The notes beneath the pieces are model-generated. The model was not told the origin of the DNA. It saw only the letters and a program-made list of their open reading frames with translations, and made no database searches. Shown here piece after piece: positions 52,301 through 61,800 of a stretch of DNA of 64,000 nt; position 1 is the first letter of the stretch; each line of letters starts with the position of its first letter. Both the position numbers and the translations under genes were made by a program. The stretch is from assembly GCA_018136815.1 (NCBI GenBank), contig CM030944.1, forward strand, positions 2,253,345 to 2,317,344, given 5' to 3'. This stretch comes from Isochrysis galbana. Its lineage: Eukaryota; Haptophyta; Isochrysidales; Isochrysidaceae.

Positions 52301-53013
52301 ATTGCCCGAGCAGCCTCAGGCAGCGAGAAGAAGCGCGATGCCGATGGGAAACTGCTGGCCGGCCGCGGCGAGATTAAGAATGGGTTCGGATCTGCCATTC
52401 CCGTTCCATGGCTGAAGTAGACGTCCGCCGCCGCCTTAAAACCGCTCGAGCCACTGTGCATGGCCAAGAGGACGGATGTGAGCTGCATCCCTGCCGTCTC
52501 TCCGAGGAGTAGGGACAGCCACATAATCAACGAGGCCTCTCGGTGGGGCATCCTGGTCCAGCCCGGCGACATGCTGTACATCAATCCGATGGCGAAATTA
52601 TTCACAAGGCGGTGCTCCTCGTGCACCCCTGAGAGGTGCATGTACATGGGGATTGTCATCGTAAGGAATGCAAAGATCCATACGGCGTAGTCATCCGCAT
52701 TCTGGCCGAGCTGTGCATAATTGACCCCCACGGTGAAAAAGCAGCCGAAAACGATGGTGAATGTGCACCACAGCCGCCCGAAGATATGGGTCGCCCTGTC
52801 CCCGTCTGGCATCTCTGCGAGGACCAATCGTGCCAGGAAGAGGCAGAGGAAGAAGGCGACGTGTAGGATGCTGATGTAGAAGGTCTGGGGCGAGAGCATG
52901 CATGCGGCGGAGCCGAGGAGCATTCCCAGTCCGCAGAAGGCTCGGTGGATCAGCGTCACTTTGTTGAAGAGCGCCGCATGCTCGCGGCCGGGCTTGCGCA
53001 GCCAGAGAGGCAT
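49363..53013 (-). CDS. Membrane hybrid histidine kinase with receiver domain
   Basis: 1,216 residues, no introns. The ATG at 53013 (MPLWLRKPGREHAALFNKVT) is chosen because the frame above it is Gly/Arg low complexity. Two hydrophobic blocks (about 20-190 and 325-520) hold several membrane helices each. A coiled-coil linker (535-570) leads to the dimerisation helix 'KRLNHVIKGRCGSAINSI' with candidate phospho-His H574. The ATPase part has the N-box 'LVLDEVMSNALKYR' (N686) and G-box 'SDGLGLDSVRRAVAAAHGAV' (743-762). After a long Ser-rich linker with a CPLC motif (1023-1026) comes a receiver: acidic pair D1065/D1066, phospho-acceptor D1129 in 'ADVVLLDENID', 'VVLSG', K1184. It is a sensor phosphorelay kinase; the signal is unknown. 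Confidence 0.85.
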   Translation of the reverse strand: MPLWLRKPGREHAALFNKVTLIHRAFCGLGMLLGSAACMLSPQTFYISILHVAFFLCLFLARLVLAEMPDGDRATHIFGRLWCTFTIVFGCFFTVGVNYAQLGQNADDYAVWIFAFLTMTIPMYMHLSGVHEEHRLVNNFAIGLMYSMSPGWTRMPHREASLIMWLSLLLGETAGMQLTSVLLAMHSGSSGFKAAADVYFSHGTGMADPNPFLISPRPASSFPSASRFFSLPEAARAMGATREQVDPAEATSTKMQRAENGWESKKGAGEPLTDNKCLWEMLRWFFKHGNCNCSTVRMLPLSLTFEDPRVEMLYMVSTFSRLHSTHTYACMAAIAICILGMQLSPPSWTVASIVIPYAMVLWLARRRVENYDNVPLAISEFAAWHTSCSLVAAVAYVSGTLRGVSGSPYGGWLPGLVAKIQDISGIASCDTESESDTTFGSTTLACLSLLLMLGGAHHRFISLPASSRMMSRSILIICVAVGNTDVHNKQLMPRAIANTVLAMSVLMLGELLGYSVALVRRSLFHDWLADAQKTFHESAAAAARVAAAEEAALELKRTNVAREAEVAADKRLNHVIKGRCGSAINSISSFRQLLNPLLSQPLPPEMEEMLMTPMTHLREAVEWCHRRQVFVQLERQQYFSRATPVNLNEMLLHALSGAGRLDSAVKGPIAVDVTVLKLVLDEVMSNALKYRRKDSSICITAEVVDSQLLVGITNINPIGFTPLSEDECERVFKMGYKSHATSAMSDGLGLDSVRRAVAAAHGAVKLTCDGDAMTTTVHLSLPVDVSNVRLGDSGSPSNWRVPVSTLKSAQGLRVVAPPADVCTEPPGTPALIALVAPRTARFRRVVSCGDIPAYVSSLHPPFPGIPVSGVYNEDGVPRKAIASTDSESSRATGATWVGLDYLTSPIATAANISGGVHGYVSVGSSESHQSADSVAGEAQMQATDLPGLASTSHSFFATSCPTPRRVVSHAGKGASKSMKLRQSVYDKTKERAMTSDSTSISKTPPRPPLPHWLRDESESHFKCPLCGRSSNFSQPPPQPIPTVCAVPKTPLAGLSNRKLRCIGIDDEDLPRLVHKILISHFLDADEESCSIGRTREEQAAFVDVAMGVRNPDLSYTQGEPIQADVVLLDENIDERADPPVMGSLLCAELRMCGFRGITVVLSGAPSDQIAKLRALPGVDLAYDKGAGLPVISDAIKKLRQERLEQAAAQITNTVVP

Positions 53014-54571
53014 GATCTCTCCCCCCTTCAACCCCCCCCCCTTTCCCCCTGCGGCGCGCCCTGCCTGCCAGCTTTGCCGCACGATGGCTCCTCCTCCCCC
53101 CCCTCCCCCCCCCGCCCCCCCCCAGGCCCCTTCGACCCACCGCCGCCGCCGTTTGCCCTCTCCTCTCCTCTCCCCCACCCACACATCCCCACCTCGTCGG
53201 TTCTCGGACGTCTTACAATCATCATGACACACGGCAAGACCGTACGAACGACGACGAAGGGAACGAGCCGCACCAGGAGAACGGTCTTCCCATGTTTCAT
53301 CAGTCTCCCTTCATCAAGTCTCACTACCGGAGCTCCACGAAAGAGACTGGGAGATCAGATCTCCCCTGCTTCTCATCAAGTCCCCATGTGGGAATGCCAC
53401 GCCGGGACCCATCCCCTCCGCCGCGCCTCCCGCCTTCCTGTTGCTCCCGTCTTCTCTCCTCGTCTGGCTTTACCCTTCCCCGTCTGAAGAAACATCCTGG
53501 ATGGGGGGGGGGGGGGGGAAGGGCCGTGGTTGCAAAGTTGGTGTCGACGTGTCGAGGAGGAAACCTCTCGAATGCTGTCGACGGTTTGCACCGGCCAACT
53601 CGGCTCTCCACAGGTGAGGCGCCCTTCCCTCGTCGTCGCCCCTCACTCGTCATTCAATGGTAGCCCGGGCACTCTGTTGAACTACTATTTCTATTTCCCA
53701 CCGCCTCGCCTGGGAGTCCATGCTAGCCCGGTCACTCACTACCCCTCGCTGCCAAAAATATGACATTGGTATTGGTAAAGTCTGGCGTTCCGCTCTCTTC
53801 CCCGCCCCTCCGGGACTCTCAGCCCCTCCCCCCCTGGCGAGGGCGAGATCGCCCTCCCGTCCCCTCCTCCGCTCCGCTTCATCTCGACACGTTGTGCAAC
53901 CCCCGCGATATTGGATAAATCGTGCTGTTTAAGGTGGTTCTAAAGGTTTTCTAACTCTGGCGCGAGACGGCGGGACGGCGGGTGGCGGCCGCGCTGGCTG
54001 CCCACCTGCCCGCCTCTGCAGGCCTTCGCTCCATGTATGGGGCATGGGAGTTCGGAGATCCGTTGGGGTTGGAGGTTGGGCCCGGCCAGAGTTTCGCGCC
54101 CGACCCACCCAAATTTCGTTGCTAAATTTCGCTAGTATTGCTACAACTTTCGGGACGGCTCGGCCCAAACTTCGCTCGAATTTCGCTCGAAATTTCTCAG
54201 CGCGCTTTGCGCGCATATTAGACAAGTAACCACACATACATACGTACATATACGTACGTACGTACGTAGTACGTATGTACGTATGCGCGTATGCGCTAAT
54301 GTCGATATTAATGCACTGAGCCTATTTAGATACGGTATAGCACACAATATGCTGTATTATGCTATGAAACAAGGGGAAAGATTGTAAATAAAAGAGAATA
54401 AATGGAAGCTAAAGCCACGCAGTACATACGGAGAGAAAAGAGAGACCAGGCAGAGACACACACACTCAACCCACGATCCGCTTGTTATAGCGACTCATGA
54501 GGGACACTTGCAAATGATCGGAAAGCACACCGGATTGTTGTTCACCATACATTGCACGGAGCAACGCACAA
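53014..54571. other. No supported gene
   Basis: Poly-C/CT stretch just upstream of the kinase start (G-rich on its coding strand), poly-G at 53502-53518, AAATTTCG-type repeats at 54060-54200, and a TACG/TACA microsatellite at 54236-54290. The ORFs are overlapping shadows. Confidence 0.4.
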
Positions 54572-54592
54572 CTAAGTTTATACTTGGTTGCG

Positions 54593-55561
54593 ATGGAGCG
54601 CGCCGCCGCGGCTCCCCTCTCATTCGGCCCCCCCACCGAGGGCGGCCCCCATGCCCCCACGGACCAGTCGCTGGCGAAGCGGCCGCGTCCACCATCGGAG
54701 GCCGAGCAGGTGCGTGCGACCCCGGTCGCACCACACGGCCCGTGGCCCCGGCCACACCACTCACAGCAGCCATGCTGGCCCCCATCTTGGGGGACAGCAG
54801 GCTGCAGGACACACAGCAAGAGCACCAGTCAGGCAGGGCCTGCGCTCCATTGGGCATGCCTTATGGCAGAGGCCCCACTCACCCCGGCAAGGGTCGCGCC
54901 GCCTCGGCGGAGCGACCCGCGGCCTGGTGGCCCTTATGGGCACAAATACATGACATGCAACATAGCGACACAAATCAACAACTCAAAAAGGCTCCACCGA
55001 ATGGACCAGCTGGCCCCATCCCTCAGCCAGAGGAGAACCACAACACCCACAACTCTCAGCACATGCACGCTCCGAGACGAGAAGCAACTGACTCCCGCCC
55101 CACCCGGGCCCTACGCACAGGAACAAGAATCAGACGTAGAAGACCAGCAAGCTGACTCAGACGCACTCTACGAACTCGCATTCCACCAAACGGGTGACCT
55201 GGTCCTCCTTGACACGACGGTGCCTGTGACACGAGCTGTGGTGGCCGGTCCATCCACTCTTCGGCGCTTGTCGGAGGGCGCCATGGCAGGGAGGGCCGGG
55301 CAGGCAGTAGGAGGCAAGGGGCACAGGGGGGCAGTGCCCCGGGCGCCGGGGGCCGCGGGCGGGCGGGCGGGCGGGGGGGGCAAATTTCGCTTCGCGGAAG
55401 CCCATATTTCGGTCAAATTTCGGGGCTTCGTAAGTCCCCCAAATTTCGTAAAAATTTTCGCGAAACTCTGGCCGGGCCCAAGGTGGAGGCCCAGGGAGTG
55501 GATGGGTGTGGTGGCGAGGCTGAAGCGGCACCCGGCGCTTCCCCGCCCGCGCTCCACGTGA
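54593..55561 (+). CDS. MERA-family repeat ORF, longest intact frame
   Basis: 322 codons from the ATG at 54593, 5 nt after the palindrome CTAAGTTTATACTTGG (54572-54587). It reads MERAAAAPLSFGPPTEGGPH, 'AKRPRPPSEAEQVRATPVAP', a Pro/His/Thr-rich middle, and an acidic box 'SDVEDQQADSDALYELAFHQ' then 'TGDLVLLDTTV', equivalent to the end of the 48066 copy. Beyond codon about 212 the frame simply continues into a different repeat (55227-55484), so the natural C-terminus is probably lost. No recognised fold; probably an ORF1-like protein of an unidentified element. Confidence 0.5.
   Translation: MERAAAAPLSFGPPTEGGPHAPTDQSLAKRPRPPSEAEQVRATPVAPHGPWPRPHHSQQPCWPPSWGTAGCRTHSKSTSQAGPALHWACLMAEAPLTPARVAPPRRSDPRPGGPYGHKYMTCNIATQINNSKRLHRMDQLAPSLSQRRTTTPTTLSTCTLRDEKQLTPAPPGPYAQEQESDVEDQQADSDALYELAFHQTGDLVLLDTTVPVTRAVVAGPSTLRRLSEGAMAGRAGQAVGGKGHRGAVPRAPGAAGGRAGGGGKFRFAEAHISVKFRGFVSPPNFVKIFAKLWPGPRWRPREWMGVVARLKRHPALPRPRST
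55227..55484 (-). repeat. AAATTTCG repeat with MAPSDKRRR start, copy 1
   Basis: Direct duplicate of 56517-56804. On the minus strand it contains an AAATTTCG-rich block, a long CG-rich (gccc)n stretch, and an ORF start MAPSDKRRRVDGPATTARVT. In this copy the coding part is cut off where it meets the tail of the MERA ORF. Confidence 0.75.
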
Positions 55562-55717
55562 TCTGCGTGCAGCGGGGCGCCGTGTCAGCGCTTTTCCCTG
55601 CGTCTCCTCTAAGGCCGACAACTACACAGACACTCAATTTAAGAGATATTTAGAACGGAGCATCTGTGATGACCTGCAATCACATCATGCACGCCTTGCA
55701 TGGGCACGGCGCGATGT

Positions 55718-55931
55718 GCATCGGTCCCCCCGCGGATACGCCGTGCGTGCGCATGTCAACTCTTTCCTCTGCGTACAAGAAGATGAAAACTCAGCCCGCG
55801 TAGCTAGGGGTTACCGCGTGTGTTGATAGTGGGGGAGCGCAATTAGCTTTGTAATAATAATAATGTGGCTACCCAAAAAGAAAACAAGCACATAGAAAAT
55901 CAGCTGGCCCTCTTTTGACGGAACGCGACTT
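55718..55931 (-). repeat. Copy of the LINE-inserted TIR element, one end present
   Basis: Ends at 55931 with the inverse of AAGTCGCGTTCCGTCAAAAG, preceded inward by 'agggccagctgat'. The inner 'gcatcggtccccccgcgg' and 'gccgtgcgtgcgcatgtcaac' match the 36.7-kb copy. The other end is absent. Confidence 0.6.
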
Positions 55932-56227
55932 AAGCGCCGCTCCCATGCCGACCTGCAAAACCTTCACAAGGGGGTGCTGCATGTTGGGCGGGGTGTCAGA
56001 CGGGGGAAGAAGAGGGGGGGGGGTGTTACCCCCTTCCCCCCCGTCCACCCCCTCCCCCGCGCTGGCCCCCCCCCCCGATGAATGCACTGAGCAAGGACGA
56101 GCTCGCGGAGGCGTGCGCATGCGCATGCGCTCTTCGGCGCATGCCACAGGGGAGCATCTGGTGTCCCTTCACCTTCCAAGGCCGCTACGTTCCCCTCCTA
56201 TTTTTTTGTTTTTTCTCTTCAGGAGTT

Positions 56228-56310
56228 TTGTTTTTTTAACCCCCCTGATATCAGGTGTCAGGTCTAGAGACCTGATATCATGATATCAGGACCTGATATC
56301 AACCTGACGT
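56228..56310. repeat. Cluster of GATATCAGG palindromes
   Basis: Within about 80 nt 'ctgatatcag/cctgatatca' occurs repeatedly, including a perfect 18-nt palindrome CTGATATCATGATATCAG and a hairpin CAGGTCTAGAGACCTG. It lies directly after a poly-T run and immediately before the stop of the MAPSD ORF on the minus strand. Confidence 0.75.
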
Positions 56311-56328
56311 CCCATCCGGGCTGCCTCA

Positions 56329-56804
56329 GTCTTCCCTGGTCGCCACGTCTTCTTCTTCGTGGGCGCGCATGGCCAAGTCAAGCTCGTCCTCCTTCTCGAA
56401 CTCGTCTTCCGAGTTCGAGAAGTCGACGTCGTCGTCATCATCGCCGCCATCCACGTTGCTGCCCAACTCTTGTACCTCGCCCGACGGGCGGGGCTGGAAG
56501 GGCAAGCGGCGGGCGCGCCTGTGACACGAGCTGTGGTGGCCGGTCCATCCACTCTTCGGCGCTTGTCGGAGGGCGCCATGGCAGGTAGGGCCGGGCAGGC
56601 AGTAGGAGAGTAGGAAGGAGGCAGGGGGCACAGGGGGGCAGTGCCCCGGGCGCCGGGGGCCACGGGCGGGCGGGCGGGGCGGGGGGCGGGGGGGGGCAAA
56701 TTTCGCTTCGCGGAAGCCGGAAGCCCATATTTCGGTCAAATTTCGGGGCTTCGTTAGTCCCCCAAATTTCGTAAAAATTTTCGCGAAACTCTGGCCGGGC
56801 CCAA
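56329..56804 (-). pseudogene. MAPSD repeat ORF with acidic tail, and repeat copy 2
   Basis: The 56517-56804 part duplicates 55227-55484. On the minus strand the ORF starts MAPSDKRRRVDGPATTARVT. After a frame change it continues 'LPFQPRPSGEVQELGSNVDG', 'DDDDDVDFSNSEDEFEKEDE' and ends 'LAMRAHEEEDVATRED' stop. A basic N-terminus and strongly acidic tail parallel the MERA proteins and the 17378 ORF. Upstream the AAATTTCG block could be its promoter. Probably a transposable-element ORF; family unknown. Confidence 0.5.
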
Positions 56805-57031
56805 GCGCCAACCGCGCACACCCCCATCGCGGGGTAGGGGCTCCGTTGCCGTCGAAGGACTACGGTCCCGCAGCACTAAGGTTATTCTAACACAACAATA
56901 AAACTCTGACGCCTGGAGTAAGTATGTAAGTATCCATCCTATGGACATAGCTAGCTCTAAGGCTGTCCTCGAACAAGCTCCTTCCTCTCCGAGAGCGGCG
57001 GGCCGCGCGCGTGTGCTCGCCAGTACGTTGG

Positions 57032-57148
57032 ATGCCCTCGCACAGATGGCCGGCGTGGACGCCAGCCCTCGCGGTGGTGGCGATACTCTTGCTCCCGAGT
57101 GGCACGCTTGCTGGCTGGTTTGACGGCTATTATCAGCAGCAACAGCAG

Positions 57149-57179
<31 letters not shown>

Positions 57180-57770
57180 GCGCCGCTGGGCCCCCACCTC
57201 CGCCAGCGGACCTGTACGAGGTGCTGGGTGTGGATGAGAGCGCAAGCGATGCAGAGATCAAGCGCGCCTATAGAAAGTTGTCGGTGAAACACCACCCCGA
57301 CAAGGGCGGCTCCGTCGATAAGTTTAAAGAACTCTCCGCTGCATACGAGATTCTCTCAGATGGAGAGAAGCGCGCGCTCTACGACGTTGGTGGACACGCT
57401 GCAGTGGAGCAGGGTCTGGGACGACAGGACATGTTTGGCAGGACCGTGGGTATTCGGAAGGGGCCACCCGTTGAAATCATCGTACGAATTCCCCTTGCCG
57501 ATGTTTACAGAGGAGGCAAGGTCCGCGCGAACGTCCGGAGGAGAGTCATTTGCCGTGGCTGTCGGGGTGGAGGGTCTGGGGCTAAGTGTGCAGAGTGCAC
57601 TCCAACTTGCCCTCCCGAGACCAAAGTCGTACAGCGCAAAATGGGTCCGATGCTCATTAATCAGGAGGTGGAGGTGCCATCACAGGAGCGTTGCAAGGAC
57701 GAGATGCATGCGCTCACCGGGGTGATCGAGCGAGGCATCCCTGAGGACTTTGTACTCGTCTTCGAGCGAG
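57032..57770 (+). CDS. ER-type DnaJ (ERdj3/Scj1-like), 5' part only
   Basis: The ATG at 57032 gives a signal peptide ([23 protein letters not shown]). A poly-Gln run encoded by CAG repeats (57131-57180) follows. Then comes a full J domain: '[20 protein letters not shown]', '[14 protein letters not shown]' with the HPD motif, '[15 protein letters not shown]'. The substrate-binding region starts with '[19 protein letters not shown]' and a shortened zinc region '[16 protein letters not shown]', as in ER DnaJs that work with BiP. After '[13 protein letters not shown]' the codons meet a GTAAGC donor at 57771, where homologues continue. The rest of the gene is missing: a 100-N gap and a retroelement follow. 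Confidence 0.8.
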
Positions 57771-57942
57771 CTAGTAAGCAATGGTCCCAGCCACGGTCTG
57801 CCGCGGGTATCCCGGGATAGAAACATTCTTAGACCCAGGCCATCTGGCAGCATCGTACCTGGCTCGGCCGGCTCGGCTAATCATTATGAAGCTAGTGTGT
57901 GCATCCTTTACGCGATGCTGCCTTGTAGCCTAGGCCTGGCCC

Positions 57943-58042
57943 NNNNNNNNNNNNNNNNNNNNNNNNNNNNNNNNNNNNNNNNNNNNNNNNNNNNNNNNNN
58001 NNNNNNNNNNNNNNNNNNNNNNNNNNNNNNNNNNNNNNNNNN
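57943..58042. other. Assembly gap (100 N)
   Basis: Exactly 100 N. It falls between the DnaJ intron and the 3' end of the Ty3/gypsy element, probably where an LTR could not be assembled. Confidence 1.
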
Positions 58043-58102
58043 CGGAGCCCTAGCCGAGGCGTGGGCTAGCCTAGAGGGACGGTCCCTTACCAAGACATGG
58101 GA

Positions 58103-58898
58103 TCAACGAGGATGGAGCCTGGATCGAGTGCGCGAAGACGGCGCATCGAGAACGGGAGGAAGAGGAGTATCCCTGGCCGACGAAGAAGTTGCTTCCGGGG
58201 ACTCAACATCTTCTGGACAAGTCTCTTCGACGGAGCGATCATAATCATCAAGCAAATCAGAACAACGACGGAGCAACTCGGAACGAGGCTCCCAGGTGGC
58301 TTCTCGAAGAGAATAGCCACGCCACTTCACGAGGTACTCGATAGAATCGCCATGGCTACGACGATCGAGCAACTTTTCAACGATGTACTCGTGTCAGCCA
58401 GCGGCTCTTCATCAACGAAAGTATGATACGGCCGGAGGTTCGAGATATGCACCTCCTCCTTGACTAACCGGTTTCCAAATCACGGAAGTCGGTACCTAGT
58501 GTCGGACAGAGCCTCTACGACGCGGTAGGGACCCGAGTAGATGAATTGCAACTTGTTGGCATGGCTGGTAATCGCATGCAGACGCGATCCCCAGGTTCGA
58601 AACGAGCTGGTCTTTGAGACTTGATCGTAGCGTCACGGACTGACTCAGCCTGAGCGGCTAGGGTAGCCTCGAGAGCGCTGGACCAAGAGAGCGGAGGCTC
58701 GCATTGAGCCTGGATGCGTACGAGCGAACGTCGGCGGACGCCGCCTCGAGAGCAGTTGGCGAAACAGAACTTCGGATCAGAGAGTTGAGCGGGCAGACGC
58801 AGCTCACGCCCAAAGATCAAAGACGCTGGAGACCGGGAGGTAACACGACGGAAGAAGCCCTCAACGAGAGGAGTAGGAACGGCAAATGGTCGACCCAA
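58103..58898 (-). pseudogene. Integrase C-terminus and chromodomain, in shifted frames
   Basis: 58898-58515 continues the integrase in another frame: 'VTSRSPASLIFGRELRLP' (the usual SP..L.FGR..R.P box) and 'RFEPGDRVCMRLP'. A third frame at about 58500-58400 gives 'RLVKEEVHISNLRPYHTF'. From 58430 to 58103 a chromodomain reads 'YIVEKLLDRRSHGDSIEYLV', 'KWRGYSLREATWEPRSELL' and 'CSDLLDDYD'. The aromatic cage positions (Y, W, W/Y) look present. Chromodomains steer chromovirus integration to marked chromatin. Two or three indels disrupt the frame, either decay or sequence error. Confidence 0.85.
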
Positions 58899-61800
58899 TG
58901 ACCGCCACCCTCGTTCGAGGCGCGCATCAAACGAATGAGCGTTTGCTGAGCGCGTTCGACGAAGCCTACACCCTCATGTCGATACGGCTCTGTACTCGAC
59001 AAATCAGTCCCGGTGAGCTCCAGAATACGCGAAACAAGAACCGAACATAGATTCGAACCGGCGTCGGTTCGAAGCTGCCTAGGGACTCCATAACGCGTCA
59101 CAATCAAGCGGATGAACATGTCCAAGGCCATCTCCGACGAGGGATCCCCATTCGACGGCTCAGCCTCAATCCATCGAGTGAGCGAGTCGATGAAGACGAC
59201 CAGCTTGTCGTAACCCGAGACTCCAGGCACGAAGTTGTGAGTGGGAGCCAGCGAGAGCACGTCGCAGTAGACCACATCAAAGGGGTAGGTACCCACGGAG
59301 AGACCGGAGGGCGACGCTAGAGCCCTAGGTAGCGGCTTGGCGAGGGTGCACTCGTGGCATTCTCGGACGTAGGACGCAACGTCGGAAGACATGCCAGGCC
59401 AGTATACCCGAGTACGAAGAAGACCGGACATACGAGAAACTCCAAGGTGACCGGAGCGATCGTGGTAGGCAAAGAGGTAGCGAGACCGCAACGAGGGCGG
59501 AACATAGAGCACTAGCGAGTCCGGGTCGGTGGAGTCAAGGACGGTGCGATAGTAGACGAGCCCATCGTGAACGACGAAACGGCGAAACATCTTGGATTGC
59601 TGAGCGGGAACGGGAGCGACAGAACTGGAACACGAATCATCTTCGGCAATGGGGCCTGAGGCGGCGGCCGGCGGAGGCGACCCTTGGCCTGATGGCTCGT
59701 GATTGACCGTCTCTCTTGAGCCTAGGAGTGGCTCTACGAACGGATCTTCCGCCAGGGCCGCTCTCATCTCTTCGGAAGTCGGCGTACCCGGAGCCAAATA
59801 ACTGGACTGGATGGCGGGCCCGGAATCGGAGGCTCGACGACGAGATCGGTCCAAAGCTTGAAGCCCTCGCGCCGTAACTACGGAGCGCGTGATGGCAGCC
59901 ACCGGATGAGACCGTTCATGCTCGGCTAGAGACTCTGAGCCAGGCTCACGTACCGCTAACGACGCTGGGCCGGCGAGTGGTTCGTCTTCGTGTTCCGGCT
60001 CCAGGGATGCTAGCCGGGAGAGCCCGTCAGCATCCTGATGAACAGCTCCTGGTTTATGTTCGACATCGAACCGGTACTCAGCCAACTTGAGAGCCCACCG
60101 AGTCAGCCGAGAGGCTGGCCCACCGGCTACTTGATCCTTCATGGTATGCAGCCATCGCAGTGCGGAGTGGTCGACGACTAACTTGAACCGACGCCCCCAA
60201 AGGTAGGGTCGCCAATTTCGGATTGATTCCAGGGCAGCCAAGAGCTCAATCTCGGTCACCGTCCAATGGCGTTCGGCCGAGGTGAGACTGCGAGCGTAGT
60301 ACCCAACGACTCGTTCACGGTTATCGTCTCCTAGCTGCGAGAGGATGCCGGCGATACCCAACTTGCTAGCCCCATCGGTCTTGACGATGAAGGGCCGATC
60401 ATCCCTGGGTGGAGTCAAGACGGGCTCCGAAGTGATCGCTGTCTTGAGCTCTTGGATAGCTCGGCGACACTCCTCGGACTGGGACTCCTTTGCCACGTCG
60501 CAGCCCTTCCGCGTGAGGGCAGTGAGAGGAGCAGCCTTAGCGGCGAATTGGCGAATGAATCGACGGTAGTAGGAGCAAAGGCCGAGGAAAGATCGAACCG
60601 CTTCCAAGGAGTTGATGGATGACGGGTCGATAACGGCGACAGCTGCGACCTTCTTCGGGTCCATCTTGAGACCTTCCCTCGAGACAACGTGACCGAGGTA
60701 CTCCGTAGAGGTGGCAAAGAAGACACACTTGGACATCTTGCAGGTCAGACCGGCCCACTCTAGCCGTTCGAGAACGAGGTCTAGCCGGTGAAGCATTTGC
60801 TCGAACGAAGCCTGTGCCCTGGCCTCTTCGGAAGGACCCACGCCCGTTGACCAGATGCCCACATCATCGAGGTAAGGCATGCAGATCTCCCACGCTAGCG
60901 CACCGAGAACGATGTCCATCAAGCGGCACATGTAGGAGGGACCTGATTGGATGCCGAACGGTAGAAAGTTGAACTCGTATTTGCCGCGGTGGGTAGTGAA
61001 AGCGGTGATATGTTTGTGCGACTCTTTGATCGGGATGCCCCAAAAACCAGAGGCTAAATCGAGAGTACATAAAAAGAGAGAACTGAGCGGCCCTTGGCCG
61101 GACGCTAGCCTATCAATAGCCTCTACAATGAGGGGTAGAGGGCTATCCTCGACGCGTAGCTTGGCGTTCGTGTCGCGGTAGTCCACGCAGAATCGAACGG
61201 AGCCATCTTTCTTGCTGACCAGGACTACTCGGGAAGCCCAAGCCGAATTTGACTTGCGAATAATGCCGGCGGCTTCCATCTTGGCTACCTCCTCTTCTAT
61301 GATGAGCTCGCCTGCGCGGCCCACTCTAGACGGAGCGTGCCGGTGAGGAACAGCGCCGGGGTTGAGTGGCAACTCCACCTCGAGAACGTGCGTATGGTTT
61401 GGAGCCCCCGGGTGCAACGCGAAAGCTTTGATGCGCCGGGCCAAGAGTTGGCGTACTTCTTCTCGTTGATCGTCGGAAAGAAGCCGGTCCGGATCGATGG
61501 TGGCTGAGTCGAGTAGAGCTCGTTGCTCCTCGCTCAGCGCGGTGACAGGGTCACCATCCCCCTCGCTTCCAGTCGGAGTCCAGCCCCGGTGCAACTTGAA
61601 ACGCACCTGGAGCGAAGCTATCGGATGCAGAGACGGCAGGGTCAGCGCATTGACCCCGGTGTGGACGATCGTCACCGCGATGCGATGATCGTCCGTGGGC
61701 GTGACCACCGTGGGCATTACGAGAGGGGACGAATCGAGAGCCTCGCGGTTTGGTAGGCGGTCGACCAGCATCGCGCAGTCCGAATGATCTCGGAGAGCTA

